A stretch of DNA of 64,000 bases. Origin: Sulfuricurvum sp. GTDB taxonomy: Bacteria; Campylobacterota; Campylobacteria; Campylobacterales; Sulfurimonadaceae. A model generated the notes under the pieces. The model searched no databases. It saw only the letters and a list, made by a program, of their open reading frames with translations, and was not told where the DNA came from. The translations under genes and the position numbers were made by a program. The stretch is taken from contig JAQULP010000004.1 in the NCBI GenBank assembly GCA_028718525.1, forward strand, positions 1 through 64,000, given 5' to 3'. Each line of letters starts with the position of its first letter. The stretch's first letter is position 1. Below, in pieces: positions 15,487-24,841 of this stretch.

Positions 15487-17816
15487 TATTTATATATCTC
15501 TTTCTGCAACTCTAAATACTCATTTCCCATCTGTGGTATCCCACCAAAATGAGTGGCAACTTCTCTAATCGTTCCCAATCCACTCAAATCTACCAACTTA
15601 CCGAGCTTGTCATCATCCAACTCTTTTACCCCATCTTTACGGTATCTATCCAATATAAATTCGATAAAAGCTTTTGCCTTTTCATTATGATATTTCTCTA
15701 CGAAATCGGAGTTCTCAACGGCTATAACTCGCTCATTACGACTCTTAATATCCATATTGAATGATAGATGTGCCAATACATCATAAATATCACTATCTTG
15801 TGCTTCAAATATCTGTTTTAAATCATCCAATTGAGATTCATCGATATTCATCTCTTTGAGTTTATTTAGTAAATCTTTTCGATTTTTTGGATTGCTCCAT
15901 ATCTCTCGCAATCCATCTTCATCATTATAGAATTTACCCAGTACACCAATGAGTAATTCCAAATAATCTTCGGTTTTGAGTGGGATACCGTCTTCACCTA
16001 CATAGGTTGTTTCGATATTTATGACTTTGAGCTTTTTGCCCCTGATATCGATGGTGACTTTTTCTCTAAATGGTGGATCAACGATGATAGGTGGTTCATC
16101 TTCTCCACCTTTCCCGTCTTCACCTTTTTCTTTTGGTGTTTTTGGCTCTTTTTCTCCCTTTCCACCACTGACTTCTTCCGCTTCACCATCCCATCTGTCA
16201 TCATAGAAGAGATTGGTTGCCCCTACGAAGTCGATAATGGTAAAAAAGTCTTTCCCTTCATAAACCCTTGTCCCACGTCCAATGATCTGTTTAAACTCCG
16301 TCATGGATTTAATTGGAGCTGTTAATACAACGTTTCTAACATTTTTAGCATCAACACCTGTTGTGAGCATCTTCGATGATGTCAGAATGGTAGGAATGTC
16401 TCTATCGTTGTTTTGAAACATCTCTAAAAAGTTTCTCCCTATGTCACCCTCATCGGAAGTGACCCTGACGCAATAGTTATTGTCTTTAATCGTTTTGAAT
16501 TTATCGATAGCAATTTTCATATCGGATGCGTGTTGTTGATTGACACAGAAGATGATGGTTTTATCCATAGGATTCATATTTTCTAAAATCGTTTTGGCTA
16601 CCAACTCGGTTCGTTTAGGGATCACGATCTGTTTTTCAAACTGCTCTAACGTCACGATTTGTTTTTCTAGTTCACCCGTAATAATGTCATTTGGATCGAA
16701 TCGGTATTCATCGACATTGGTTTGGATTCTTTTAACTTTATAGGGTGTGAGAAATCCATCATTGATCCCGTCTTTGAGAGAATACTCATATACTGGATCA
16801 CCAAAGTATTCATACGTATCCCCGTTATCATCCCGTTTAGGGGTTGCGGTGAGTCCTAAATGAACAGCAGATTTGAAATGGTTAAGTATTTCTCTCCAAC
16901 TGCTATCGTTGTTTGCACTTCCTCTATGACACTCATCGATAATAATTAAATCAAAAAAGTTATGGGGGTATTGTTTGTAATAAGCAGTTACATCATCTTC
17001 GGTATTTACTTCATCCGATTTTCTCTCTGCAATGGATTGATAGATAGCAAAAAAGATATTGGCATTGGTAGGAACTTTGCCACCTCTTTTTTTAATCTCT
17101 TTGCCATTGATTCGTACACAATCCTTTTCCAATGGATTAAAGGTATTCATCGATTGATCGGCTAATACATTTCTATCTGCTAAAAATAAAACTTTTGGTC
17201 TGCGATCACTTCCGTCTCTATTCCATTTGGACTGGAATAATCGATAAACAATTTGAAAAGAAATATAGGTTTTACCTGTACCTGTAGCAAGAGTCAATAA
17301 TACTCTATCATCTCCTTTGGCTATCGCTTCAATCGTTTTTTGAACCGCAATCTGTTGGTAAAAACGGGGCTTCATGGAGCCTTCGATATGAAAAGGATAA
17401 GTGATTATCGTTTCTGCTTTGGTTTGCGGCTGTCCGTATTTTCTCTCAAATAGTTCTGTTGGAGTTGGATAACTTTCAATCCATTTACCCTTACCTTCTT
17501 GCAATGAGTGTTCATAAATTTTATGCCCATTCGTCGTATAGACATAATCGATACGGAGTTTTTCAGCATAGTTGATCGATTGTTGCAATCCATCTAAAGG
17601 ATCTTTGTTTTCAGCTTTGGCTTCAATGATAGCTAGGTTGGTATTTTTATAGGTAAGGAGATAGTCCACAAAATATTGCTTACCCCTTTTATTACCGATA
17701 AGTTTTCGTCCGTCCGTAAAATAATACTCTCTAACGATATGGGATTCGTTCCATTCACTCTCTTTGATTTTCGGGTCAATGAGTTTTGAACGAGTATCGG
17801 ATTCAGAGAGTGCCAT
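15486..17816 (-). CDS. hsdR: Type I restriction-modification endonuclease/translocase HsdR
   Basis: 776 residues from the ATG at 17816 with GGTGGA upstream; a GTG at 17828 is an alternative start. The N-terminal PD-(D/E)XK nuclease region (YFVDYLLTYKNTNLAIIEAK carries D...E-x-K) is followed by a superfamily 2 translocase with Walker A LATGTGKTY, DEAH-like IIIDECHRG and motif III LTATPKR. A helicase C-terminal half (IIGRGTRVYEGKDFF) and a helical tail that contacts HsdM follow. It cuts unmodified DNA after ATP-driven translocation. First gene of a six-gene operon: hsdR, HEPN protein, hsdM, unknown, hsdS, membrane protein. Confidence 0.95.
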   Translation of the reverse strand: MALSESDTRSKLIDPKIKESEWNESHIVREYYFTDGRKLIGNKRGKQYFVDYLLTYKNTNLAIIEAKAENKDPLDGLQQSINYAEKLRIDYVYTTNGHKIYEHSLQEGKGKWIESYPTPTELFERKYGQPQTKAETIITYPFHIEGSMKPRFYQQIAVQKTIEAIAKGDDRVLLTLATGTGKTYISFQIVYRLFQSKWNRDGSDRRPKVLFLADRNVLADQSMNTFNPLEKDCVRINGKEIKKRGGKVPTNANIFFAIYQSIAERKSDEVNTEDDVTAYYKQYPHNFFDLIIIDECHRGSANNDSSWREILNHFKSAVHLGLTATPKRDDNGDTYEYFGDPVYEYSLKDGINDGFLTPYKVKRIQTNVDEYRFDPNDIITGELEKQIVTLEQFEKQIVIPKRTELVAKTILENMNPMDKTIIFCVNQQHASDMKIAIDKFKTIKDNNYCVRVTSDEGDIGRNFLEMFQNNDRDIPTILTSSKMLTTGVDAKNVRNVVLTAPIKSMTEFKQIIGRGTRVYEGKDFFTIIDFVGATNLFYDDRWDGEAEEVSGGKGEKEPKTPKEKGEDGKGGEDEPPIIVDPPFREKVTIDIRGKKLKVINIETTYVGEDGIPLKTEDYLELLIGVLGKFYNDEDGLREIWSNPKNRKDLLNKLKEMNIDESQLDDLKQIFEAQDSDIYDVLAHLSFNMDIKSRNERVIAVENSDFVEKYHNEKAKAFIEFILDRYRKDGVKELDDDKLGKLVDLSGLGTIREVATHFGGIPQMGNEYLELQKEIYK

Positions 17817-17842
17817 TATCGATTCCACCGCTTAGCTGTAAG

Positions 17843-17872
17843 TTATCACTATTTTAGCTAAAACTATGTCAA
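17843..17872 (-). promoter_or_regulatory. Candidate hsdR promoter with a palindrome in its spacer
   Basis: On the minus strand a perfect TTGACA (17867-17872) is followed after 18 bases by TGATAA (17843-17848), a weak -10. The spacer contains the perfect 12-base palindrome TTTTAGCTAAAA (17852-17863), placed where an operator would block RNA polymerase. No control-protein gene is visible nearby. Confidence 0.45.
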
Positions 17873-17944
17873 TCTAAAGTTTAAAAAATAAATATTTCAA
17901 AATAAATAATCACTGGAACTGTATATTTATTCTTTGGCAAAAAT

Positions 17945-18008
17945 TGTGTAGTTTATATTGCATCAAATTGCATCAAAAGATATATTTATTAGTAGTGATT
18001 TTGGCACT
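17945..18008. repeat. Right copy of island-2 direct repeat
   Basis: Bases 17945-17971 are identical to 10630-10656. Two ATTGCATCAA units follow in tandem, then AGTAGTGATTTTGGCACT at 17991-18008, almost the same as 8714-8731 next to fragment A. The gap 17829-18201 contains this repeat, the hsdR promoter and the repeat at 18085, and no gene. Confidence 0.75.
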
Positions 18009-18084
18009 TAAAGCAATACTTTTTACCCTTAAGGGGATAAGATATTTTTTTGTCAATATAGTATAAGAATTTATTATTTAAAAA

Positions 18085-18105
18085 ATGTGAAGTTTTTGTG
18101 TAGTT
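18085..18105. repeat. TGTAG-type repeat downstream of intact mutS7
   Basis: ATGTGAAGTTTTTGTGTAGT lies about 100 bases past the mutS7 stop. It repeats 10618-10638 exactly and 10307-10327 with one base less. It is the third member of the family and sits at the same distance from a mutS7 3' end as the copy behind fragment B. Confidence 0.65.
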
Positions 18106-18201
18106 AACTTGAAAGAGTATTACACAAAAATTATGAAAAAACTGTTTTAAAATTCTCTATTTTACTACGCAAAATATTGATAAAACACCCTAAAATAGAG
18201 C

Positions 18202-21135
18202 TTATGAATCACTCCCCGTTTCGCTATAGCTGAGTTTCAGCCCCTCTTCACTCATAACAAACCCGTGGATGGCGATTTTCCCCTCATGGACGAGCCTGTG
18301 GTGCTTCGAACAAAGCGGGATCAAGTTGTAGCGGTGATTCACACCGAAATGCCCTACTCCGCCCCCATCATCGGCATTCGCCTGCGGAACGATATGGTGC
18401 ACTTCATCGACCGCTTCATCGCATAAGGCACATTTGGTCAAAAAGAGCTTCGTGTTATAGCGGCTCTTTTTCTCCCGCTTCAGCATCGAGGCTTCGTGGG
18501 TTTTGTCGGTAATCCGCCCCCGTATCTCGTACGCCTTTTTCAAAAAGGTCTCATCCATATGGAGCGATTTGGCAAACTCCAGTCCGTACAGCGTCGAGCC
18601 GCTGCCGCTTTTGAGCTTGCGGTCATACACAAGCTTGTCGCTTGCCTCGTCGTAATAGACCCCCAGATGGAGCAGCACGATCTCGCGCGCTTTTTGGATT
18701 TCACTCAAGCTTGAAAGCTGATGAAGGTGCGTTGCAAAAATAAACATACTGCCGATCTCACGGAGTTTGAGTATCGCACTCGCCACAATCGCCAGCGCCG
18801 ATTCGGTCTCGGTTCCGTGGCTGATCTCATCCCCTAAAATGAGAGTATTCTCCGTCGCTCGGTTGAAGATGTTGCGCAGCTCCAGCATCTCGACCGCAAA
18901 CGTCGAGAGCCCCTTGTAGAGGTTGTCTTTGGAGACGATACGGGTGAGGAGTTTGTCCACCGGAGAAAAACGCATCATCGCACACGGGACGAAAAATCCC
19001 CCCTGCGCCATCACGACGGAGAGCCCGATACTCTTCATCAACGACGACTTCCCGCTGGAGTTGATCCCATAGAGCAACACCCCTTTGACATCTTCATCGC
19101 TCTCGATCGTCGGGTGTTCCTTATAGGTATGGTGCTCGACCGAACCTAAAAAAAGGTCGTTCGGGACAAAAATACCGTTCTCTTCACGCGATTCGATCAA
19201 CGGATGACGCAGCCCCACCGTTTCGATAAACGCTTTAGGGGCGGGGACCATCGTCGGTCTGACGTAGCGGTACTGTTTGGCACATTTGGCACCGCTGAGA
19301 CTGACGTCCACCACCGCGAGAAACGAGATCAGATGCTCGATCGCATGGGAAAACCGCTTCTCAATCTCTTCAAGCTGTTCTCGGTAGCGCTCTTTGACCT
19401 GTGCGATCATCCGCGATTTGGCTCCGGCATTTTCGATCGAGAGTTCATCGAGGAAGCTCGAGGAGAGTTTCACCGCCGTTTTGAGTTTGCGTACCTGAAA
19501 ATCGCGGAAAAAGTAGTGCTGACCGTCCAGCGTAAAAAAGCTGTTATGGAGCGCCTCTTCGACACTCACATAGCGGTTGCGGGTCATCAGCAGATGATAC
19601 CCCTCGCTCTCCAGCCATCCGATAGAGGCGTAGGACCCCCCCGATTCGAAAAAGGTATCGATGTGTCTGATGATCGCGTCCAGTTTCGAGACGTTATGGT
19701 TCTGAAGCTGCTCCAGCGCATCGATAGAGGGGTCGATCCCCTCGTTAAAGAGGTTTTCGTCTACCTGATCGCGCCGGAATTTGGCGCACGCTTCAATATT
19801 GAAGATCCGCCGAAGTTCGGAAGCGCATTGGGTACATTCCCGTGCGCTCGACTTGTCATAGACAATTTTAAGCCTATCCGCATCGCTAAACAAACTTTCC
19901 GCCGCACTCAAAGAGGCGTAGAAATAGGCGAGTTCGAAGGGGTGCAGTTTTCCGAGTTTGAGACGGCGCAAAATCCGCTCCAGATCGTACACCTCTTTGA
20001 GTTTCGTCTCCAACGGTGCGATATGCTCGCCCATTTTGTCGATCAGATCATACCGCTCTTCGAGAAGCTTCGGATCGCAGATGGGATTGAGAAGCCGCTC
20101 GCGCAGCAGCCGTTTCCCCATCGCCGTAGAGGTTTTATCGATCAGTTTGAGGAGCGTCATCTCATCGGCATCGCGCGAAATGATCCCCAGCTGTTCCGCC
20201 GCATTGTTCCCAAGATACATGTACCGGTTGGTTCCCAAGAACGTCGGACGGTTCATCTTCTCGATGATGGCGGGATCGTGGTCGATGATGACGTTGATGA
20301 GGATACAGAGCGATTCGGAGGCATAGGGGTAGCGTTCCAGATCGAGGTACTCAATCGGGCTGAGGAGAGAGCGGATCTGATAAATCCGCTCGAACAGTTC
20401 GTTTTGGTAATCGATGCGCAGACGCTTTTCGTTTTGGGAGGTGCGGTGATGGTTTTTGATCTCCAGATAGCGGTTCACTTCATCCCGGTCGATATCCCCC
20501 GCACAAAACGTCACCACCACTTCGGAAGTCTGGTAGCTTTGAAGCAGCGTAAACACTTCATCCAGCGCATAGGTCTTGTCTTCGCGGGTTCCGTGGATTT
20601 CGTTGATGAGGGTTTTGCCCGTCCCCACATCGATCGCGGAGTATCCGATGGAGTAGACGCCGTTGTTCTGATCGATCAGCAATGAGGCGATGTAGTTTTC
20701 GCTCGCTTCGGCGATGTAGTCGAAATTGGTCCCCGGAGAGATGATGTTGGAAATGTATCGGCGGATATGGGGAACTTCACCCTGCTGACGGACAAGGACG
20801 ATCGTGTATTTTTTCGACTGCACCAGACGCGAGAGATAGCGTTCGATCGAGACGGTCGGAACCCCGGCGAGGAGAGGGTTTTGGATCGAGTTTTCGAGTA
20901 TCGTTTTGTTTTTGCGGGTGAGCTGGATGTTGAGGAATTCGGCGACTTCTTTCGCTCGTCCGACATTTAAATTTTCATTATTTACCTGATACACTTCGAA
21001 GAATGACCCTACTTCGATGAGAACAACGGTATCAGGTCCATACTTTTTTTCACATTCTATTTGAAGTTCAAAATAGATTTCGGAAAGGAGCTTCTTTTTG
21101 TCATTTAGTATAGCCCCTAATTCTTCCGTATTCAT
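18202..21135 (-). CDS. mutS7: MutS7-type mismatch-repair ATPase with C-terminal HNH nuclease
   Basis: 977 residues from the ATG at 21135 with GGAG upstream; an ATG at 21159 is less likely because fragment D also starts at MNTEE. The N-terminal mismatch-binding domain keeps the Phe-x-Glu wedge (EVGSFFEVY, Phe45-Phe46-Glu47). A connector and clamp region spans about 290-640. The ATPase has Walker [10 protein letters not shown] near residue 690 and Walker [17 protein letters not shown] near 765. An HNH domain follows at about 895-955 ([17 protein letters not shown], then [10 protein letters not shown]). This fusion defines MutS7, known from octocoral mitochondria, giant viruses and Epsilonproteobacteria, and proposed to recognise mismatches and nick DNA by itself. 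The first 55 or so codons are AT-rich (about 34% G+C by hand count) while the rest is GC-rich, which indicates a recombinant 5' end. Confidence 0.93.
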   Translation of the reverse strand: MNTEELGAILNDKKKLLSEIYFELQIECEKKYGPDTVVLIEVGSFFEVYQVNNENLNVGRAKEVAEFLNIQLTRKNKTILENSIQNPLLAGVPTVSIERYLSRLVQSKKYTIVLVRQQGEVPHIRRYISNIISPGTNFDYIAEASENYIASLLIDQNNGVYSIGYSAIDVGTGKTLINEIHGTREDKTYALDEVFTLLQSYQTSEVVVTFCAGDIDRDEVNRYLEIKNHHRTSQNEKRLRIDYQNELFERIYQIRSLLSPIEYLDLERYPYASESLCILINVIIDHDPAIIEKMNRPTFLGTNRYMYLGNNAAEQLGIISRDADEMTLLKLIDKTSTAMGKRLLRERLLNPICDPKLLEERYDLIDKMGEHIAPLETKLKEVYDLERILRRLKLGKLHPFELAYFYASLSAAESLFSDADRLKIVYDKSSARECTQCASELRRIFNIEACAKFRRDQVDENLFNEGIDPSIDALEQLQNHNVSKLDAIIRHIDTFFESGGSYASIGWLESEGYHLLMTRNRYVSVEEALHNSFFTLDGQHYFFRDFQVRKLKTAVKLSSSFLDELSIENAGAKSRMIAQVKERYREQLEEIEKRFSHAIEHLISFLAVVDVSLSGAKCAKQYRYVRPTMVPAPKAFIETVGLRHPLIESREENGIFVPNDLFLGSVEHHTYKEHPTIESDEDVKGVLLYGINSSGKSSLMKSIGLSVVMAQGGFFVPCAMMRFSPVDKLLTRIVSKDNLYKGLSTFAVEMLELRNIFNRATENTLILGDEISHGTETESALAIVASAILKLREIGSMFIFATHLHQLSSLSEIQKAREIVLLHLGVYYDEASDKLVYDRKLKSGSGSTLYGLEFAKSLHMDETFLKKAYEIRGRITDKTHEASMLKREKKSRYNTKLFLTKCALCDEAVDEVHHIVPQANADDGGGVGHFGVNHRYNLIPLCSKHHRLVHEGKIAIHGFVMSEEGLKLSYSETGSDS

Positions 21136-21178
21136 CGAATCTCCACACCATTTTTTCATTCCAAAAGTTATAAAATTT

Positions 21179-21184
21179 ATTATA
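21179..21184 (-). promoter_or_regulatory. Candidate -10 box of mutS7
   Basis: Minus-strand TATAAT at 21179-21184, 44 bases before the mutS7 start, preceded by CTCCTTTTAG. The same pairing of CTCCTTTTAG and TATAAT (26904-26909) precedes the orphan 5' fragment near serA, with a 10-base larger gap. No good -35 is seen. Confidence 0.35.
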
Positions 21185-21292
21185 CTAAAAGGAGTCTATA
21201 TTACAGGTTAGAAACTAAGCAAGGCAATTTTCTTTCCCGAATTTCATAAAGTTTATATGTGCATTGGATCGGAAAATAGAAACTCAGCATAT

Positions 21293-21347
21293 AAAAACTA
21301 TTGCTGAATTTCATATCAAAAAAAAAATTATGTAGCTTTTTATGTAG
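21293..21347. repeat. Left copy of island-3 flanking repeat
   Basis: AAAAACTATTGCTGAATTTC (21293-21312) and TATGTAGCTTTTTATGTAG (21329-21347) both recur exactly, in the same order and orientation, at 26458-26477 and 26495-26513. A further shared TGCCTATTTT(G/A)GG lies 70 bases on. The second block is two TATGTAG units separated by CTTTT. The gap 21136-21596 has no believable gene. Confidence 0.8.
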
Positions 21348-21596
21348 CTCGATCCGAATTTTTGCCTTTTTTGCAGTTTTTTGCTTATATTTATCATAAT
21401 TATTATTCATAATAATGCCTATTTTGGTCATTTTTTTAGTAAATAATAATTTCTTATAGATTTAGTAGCAAAGAATGAATCAATTTTATAATATTAAATT
21501 AATCTAATAAATTTATTTTTTTATGTAGTTCAATAATTTTTTTAGCTTATCTACTTAGGAAATTCAGTAACTTAAATTTTGCAATTCTATTGTTTA

Positions 21597-22583
21597 TCAT
21601 ATTAGTCCCAATTCTTCAGAGATGTCTTTTATAAGTTTTGAAAGGGGACGTTTATTGATCTCATCGTCAGTAATGTAACCGCATGTAATTAAGCGCATTA
21701 AATCCTCACGGTTTTTGAAAAGTCTTCCTTCGTAATTGTGCATTAGTTCCTCAATATAACTGTCATTATAGATTTCGGCTTTTTGAATTAATTCTAAAAC
21801 TATGTCTTTGTGTTCGCCATAAAGTTCATTTAATCTAAAAGTCTTAATAGTATTCTTCGTTTCATTATCTTTATCATTAATAGGTTTCAAAGCTAAACTA
21901 ATCCGCTTTGTTGAAAAGAGAGGATACTGCTTATTAGCATGAGTAGGACTATTAAAGGAATGGGTAAATTTTGCTTTTTTATTGAAATCATCTTCATAAG
22001 GGTGCAAGTGAGGAATATTATAAAAATTTGCCTGTGCTTTAAACTTACTGTTGCAAATACTACAAGATGGAATTAGGTTATAAAAAGACAATGCCAAAAA
22101 GGGATAATTTTTTTGACTATAAAAATGATCAAGATGAGCTACAGTTCTTAATTCCGACTTTGTTTTATCATAGAATTTAAAAATATACTCCCTATTGCAA
22201 TAAGGGCAACTAATTAATTTTAAATTTTTTGCAAAATCTACTTTATCAATTTTCGTATCATAATCAAAAATTTTAATTAAAGCATTTATAAATTCATTTT
22301 CATGAATTTGTTGTGGCAAAAGATTTATATTCTTTGGTTTTTTATGTTTTACAAGTTGAATATTAAACGTTAAAATCTCTTTTATATGCTCTCTCAATCT
22401 TATAGGTTTGTCAGCAATAATACTTTCGATATTTTTTTCTATATAAGAAATTGCTGAAACATACGATTGATTAGTTTGATATAAAGTAGTGTTTTTTATC
22501 GCACTGAAATCCAAACTATTTTTAAGATTTGCATAATATTTTTGCACCAATTCATTCACGTTGGAAACAGTGATCTTAATCAT
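21597..22583 (-). CDS. HNH endonuclease, PtuB-like, of the four-gene cassette
   Basis: 328 residues. A zinc-type HNH core lies mid-protein: SCPYCNREYIF at about 122-132, HLDHFYSQKNYPFLALSFYN at about 146, then LIPSCSICNSKF at about 167-178. The two CxxC pairs would bind zinc, and DHF plus Asn supply the nuclease residues. Helical regions flank it. The ATG overlaps the stop of the ATPase gene (ATGA). An AAA15 ATPase followed by an HNH protein is the arrangement of Septu (PtuA/PtuB) anti-phage systems, where the HNH subunit is the effector. Assignment to Septu is by arrangement and domain type only. Confidence 0.8.
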   Translation of the reverse strand: MIKITVSNVNELVQKYYANLKNSLDFSAIKNTTLYQTNQSYVSAISYIEKNIESIIADKPIRLREHIKEILTFNIQLVKHKKPKNINLLPQQIHENEFINALIKIFDYDTKIDKVDFAKNLKLISCPYCNREYIFKFYDKTKSELRTVAHLDHFYSQKNYPFLALSFYNLIPSCSICNSKFKAQANFYNIPHLHPYEDDFNKKAKFTHSFNSPTHANKQYPLFSTKRISLALKPINDKDNETKNTIKTFRLNELYGEHKDIVLELIQKAEIYNDSYIEELMHNYEGRLFKNREDLMRLITCGYITDDEINKRPLSKLIKDISEELGLI

Positions 22584-24187
22584 AAGCGTTTACTCAATAA
22601 ATCAATTCGATGTTTCAAAAACTCAATTTCTTCTTTCGTATCTTTAGCTAAATAATCTATTTTATTTCTATCTAACATCCGTTGGAGTTGCTTTTTTAAT
22701 ATAGGTTCACCAATGATAGAAATAATATTTTCACAAAATTCCATCTCTTTATCTGTAAGTGTTTTTCCATTAAGAAGAGTGATGGCATCGTTTATTTTCT
22801 TATTTGCAAACTCTCCCATTAAACCTTCTTTCATGAAAAAACCGTGGGAAAGAAGAGTGTGAATATTTGCTCCGAAGGTATCAATATCCGGATAAACTTG
22901 TTTTCCATCTTTGAGAAAAATGATATTTTCTTTAGATAGATCAGAGAGAATAAATGGAGAATGAGTTGTTATGATTGTATGTATTGTTAAATTTGACATC
23001 GTATCGTTATAAAAATCAATAAGTCTTTTTAAAAATTCTCTTTGCCAACGAGGATGCCAATAGACAATTACTTCATCCAATAAAACTAATAGGAAATTGT
23101 ATTTAACTGTACTTTTATGGTAGAAAATGATTGCAAATAACTTTAAAAAGTCTTGTTCTCCTTTGCTTAGGTCTTTCAACCAAATTTTTTTATTTTGATC
23201 TTTTCTCAAAAATTTGAAATAAATCAAATCATACATTTCTATTTTAAAGATCTTATCAAGATACTCATAACTCGAATTGTTGATAGCGGTATATACATTC
23301 ATTTCCTTTTTCTGACTAATATTGTATAAATTATTCAACAATGTGATTATCTCAGGCAGATCTTTATTGTATTCATTTACAATTTCTTTGATTTCTTCAA
23401 TAAAATTTTCTACATAATTGTTTCGCACTACGATTATATCGATTAGCAATCGAATATAAGCTCCATCTTCCTGAATATGATCCACTATCTCATCTTGGTC
23501 TTGATTGTATGATGTTTCGTATAAGTTATTTTTCATGTCATATTTACTAATTTTTGAAATAGTTTGTATGAAATATTTACAATATGCATAATCAGTAAAA
23601 TTACCAGTTGAAACTAGATTTTGGAAAGCACGTTCAATCGTTTCACTAAATAAAGTTTCTATGGAAGTAATATCTTCTTGAGAAAACTCATTATAAGGAA
23701 GCTCCGAAAACGAATAATTCGCATTTAAAAAGTTCAAATGATACAAACCATCGATACTATACTTATTAGACAAATTCCAATAAACTGTATTTGGTAAAAA
23801 TGAATGTAAAAAGAAATTACTTTTTTTAGCCTCATTAGCAAAATACAATATTTCAAAATCATATGAATTTTGATTAAATTCATTTGGTTCAATCAAAACT
23901 TTATTAATATCTTTATCATCAATCATTTTACCTGTTAAATCAACGAAAAAAGTATGCTTTTGTTCATAAAGTTTATGTAAAATAGCACTTTTTCCACTTC
24001 CATTTTCACCTACAATTGCAGTGACATTAATATTCTTAGGAAAAATATGAATGTAATCTTTTTTTTCATTGAGAGTAAGTTTTTTTAGCTTAGGATCATA
24101 ATCATTACATCGATATCGTCCGCTAAAGTTAAAACCATCTTCTTTAATATTTTTGTAATTTTTTACCCATAAATATACTAATTCCAT
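22580..24187 (-). CDS. AAA15/OLD-like ATPase, PtuA-like, of the four-gene cassette
   Basis: 535 residues. Walker A is GENGSGKSAIL near residue 60, preceded by the short beta-hairpin start (MELVYLWVKNYKNI) usual for SMC-like defence ATPases. After a long variable helical insert come the signature LSKGEQDFLKLF (about 330), Walker B LLVLLDEVIVYWHP (about 365) and the D-loop His region IITTHSPFILSDL (about 405). The C-terminus is a short coiled-coil. Such ATPases sense invasion and license a partner nuclease. It is directly coupled to the HNH gene downstream and lies 29 bases after the HEPN-motif gene. G+C is low, as in the rest of this cassette. Confidence 0.85.
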   Translation of the reverse strand: MELVYLWVKNYKNIKEDGFNFSGRYRCNDYDPKLKKLTLNEKKDYIHIFPKNINVTAIVGENGSGKSAILHKLYEQKHTFFVDLTGKMIDDKDINKVLIEPNEFNQNSYDFEILYFANEAKKSNFFLHSFLPNTVYWNLSNKYSIDGLYHLNFLNANYSFSELPYNEFSQEDITSIETLFSETIERAFQNLVSTGNFTDYAYCKYFIQTISKISKYDMKNNLYETSYNQDQDEIVDHIQEDGAYIRLLIDIIVVRNNYVENFIEEIKEIVNEYNKDLPEIITLLNNLYNISQKKEMNVYTAINNSSYEYLDKIFKIEMYDLIYFKFLRKDQNKKIWLKDLSKGEQDFLKLFAIIFYHKSTVKYNFLLVLLDEVIVYWHPRWQREFLKRLIDFYNDTMSNLTIHTIITTHSPFILSDLSKENIIFLKDGKQVYPDIDTFGANIHTLLSHGFFMKEGLMGEFANKKINDAITLLNGKTLTDKEMEFCENIISIIGEPILKKQLQRMLDRNKIDYLAKDTKEEIEFLKHRIDLLSKRL

Positions 24188-24216
24188 ATACCCTCACTAA
24201 TAAAATTTTTCTATAT

Positions 24217-24798
24217 TCATTTTATACTCTCAACTTGAGAATCTAAAACTTGTTTCATCATAATGACTGCAAATTTGACACCTTCTTTTTCGGACAAAAT
24301 ATTACTGAGATAGATTTTTTCATTTTCTAAATAATTTGCTGGAAAATTGATAGCGAGATATGTCATTAATTTCTTATCATTTTCCCAAAATCTATATTTT
24401 ACTTTACCTGACGATTGATACTTGATCAAAAAATTATGAATAGACTCTGTTTTACCTTTCCAGTTAATAAGTTCCATGTCGAACCATATATCATCCCAAC
24501 TATCAAAAAATGGAAAATGTAAAATCAAATTTCTAATAAATTTAAATAATTTACTTGCGATTTCTGATTCCATTGGAGGTCGTTTTTCTTTTATTTCTTT
24601 TATTACCCATGCAATTGGTTCATAGTTTAACAGCTCTACATAAACAGCAAAAACTTCTTTAATTTTTGAAAATCTATATTTAGGTTCATACATCCAAAAT
24701 TCATTATTAAAAATCTCTTCTTGTATATCATAAAATCTATTATAGGCAAGGTTTAAAAACTTCAGTTCTTGCGAGTTTGGTTTTACATTTGCACTCAT
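24217..24798 (-). CDS. HEPN-motif-containing hypothetical protein of the four-gene cassette
   Basis: 193 residues, helical, unrecognised as a named family. Near residue 88 lies FIRNLILHFPFFDSWDDIWF: the RNLILH segment fits the R-x4-H catalytic pattern of HEPN ribonucleases and the WDDIW that follows is a conspicuous acidic-aromatic patch. It lies 43 bases after the PD-(D/E)XK gene and 29 bases before the ATPase gene, all in one direction. It could be a toxin-like RNase held in check by the others, or a non-catalytic scaffold. The HEPN call is from one motif. Confidence 0.55.
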   Translation of the reverse strand: MSANVKPNSQELKFLNLAYNRFYDIQEEIFNNEFWMYEPKYRFSKIKEVFAVYVELLNYEPIAWVIKEIKEKRPPMESEIASKLFKFIRNLILHFPFFDSWDDIWFDMELINWKGKTESIHNFLIKYQSSGKVKYRFWENDKKLMTYLAINFPANYLENEKIYLSNILSEKEGVKFAVIMMKQVLDSQVESIK

Positions 24799-24841
24799 AT
24801 GATGATTCCCATTAAACCATTATAAACATCGAAATTACTCA

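Noticed and set aside
19204-20685. 493-codon plus-strand open frame opposite mutS7
   Set aside because: It is antisense to a clear MutS with all motifs in order, lacks a ribosome site and shows no domain; long antisense frames are common opposite GC-rich genes.
21201-21431. 76-codon minus-strand frame upstream of mutS7
   Set aside because: It lies across the island-end repeats, has low-complexity Lys/Phe composition and no ribosome site that fits its start.
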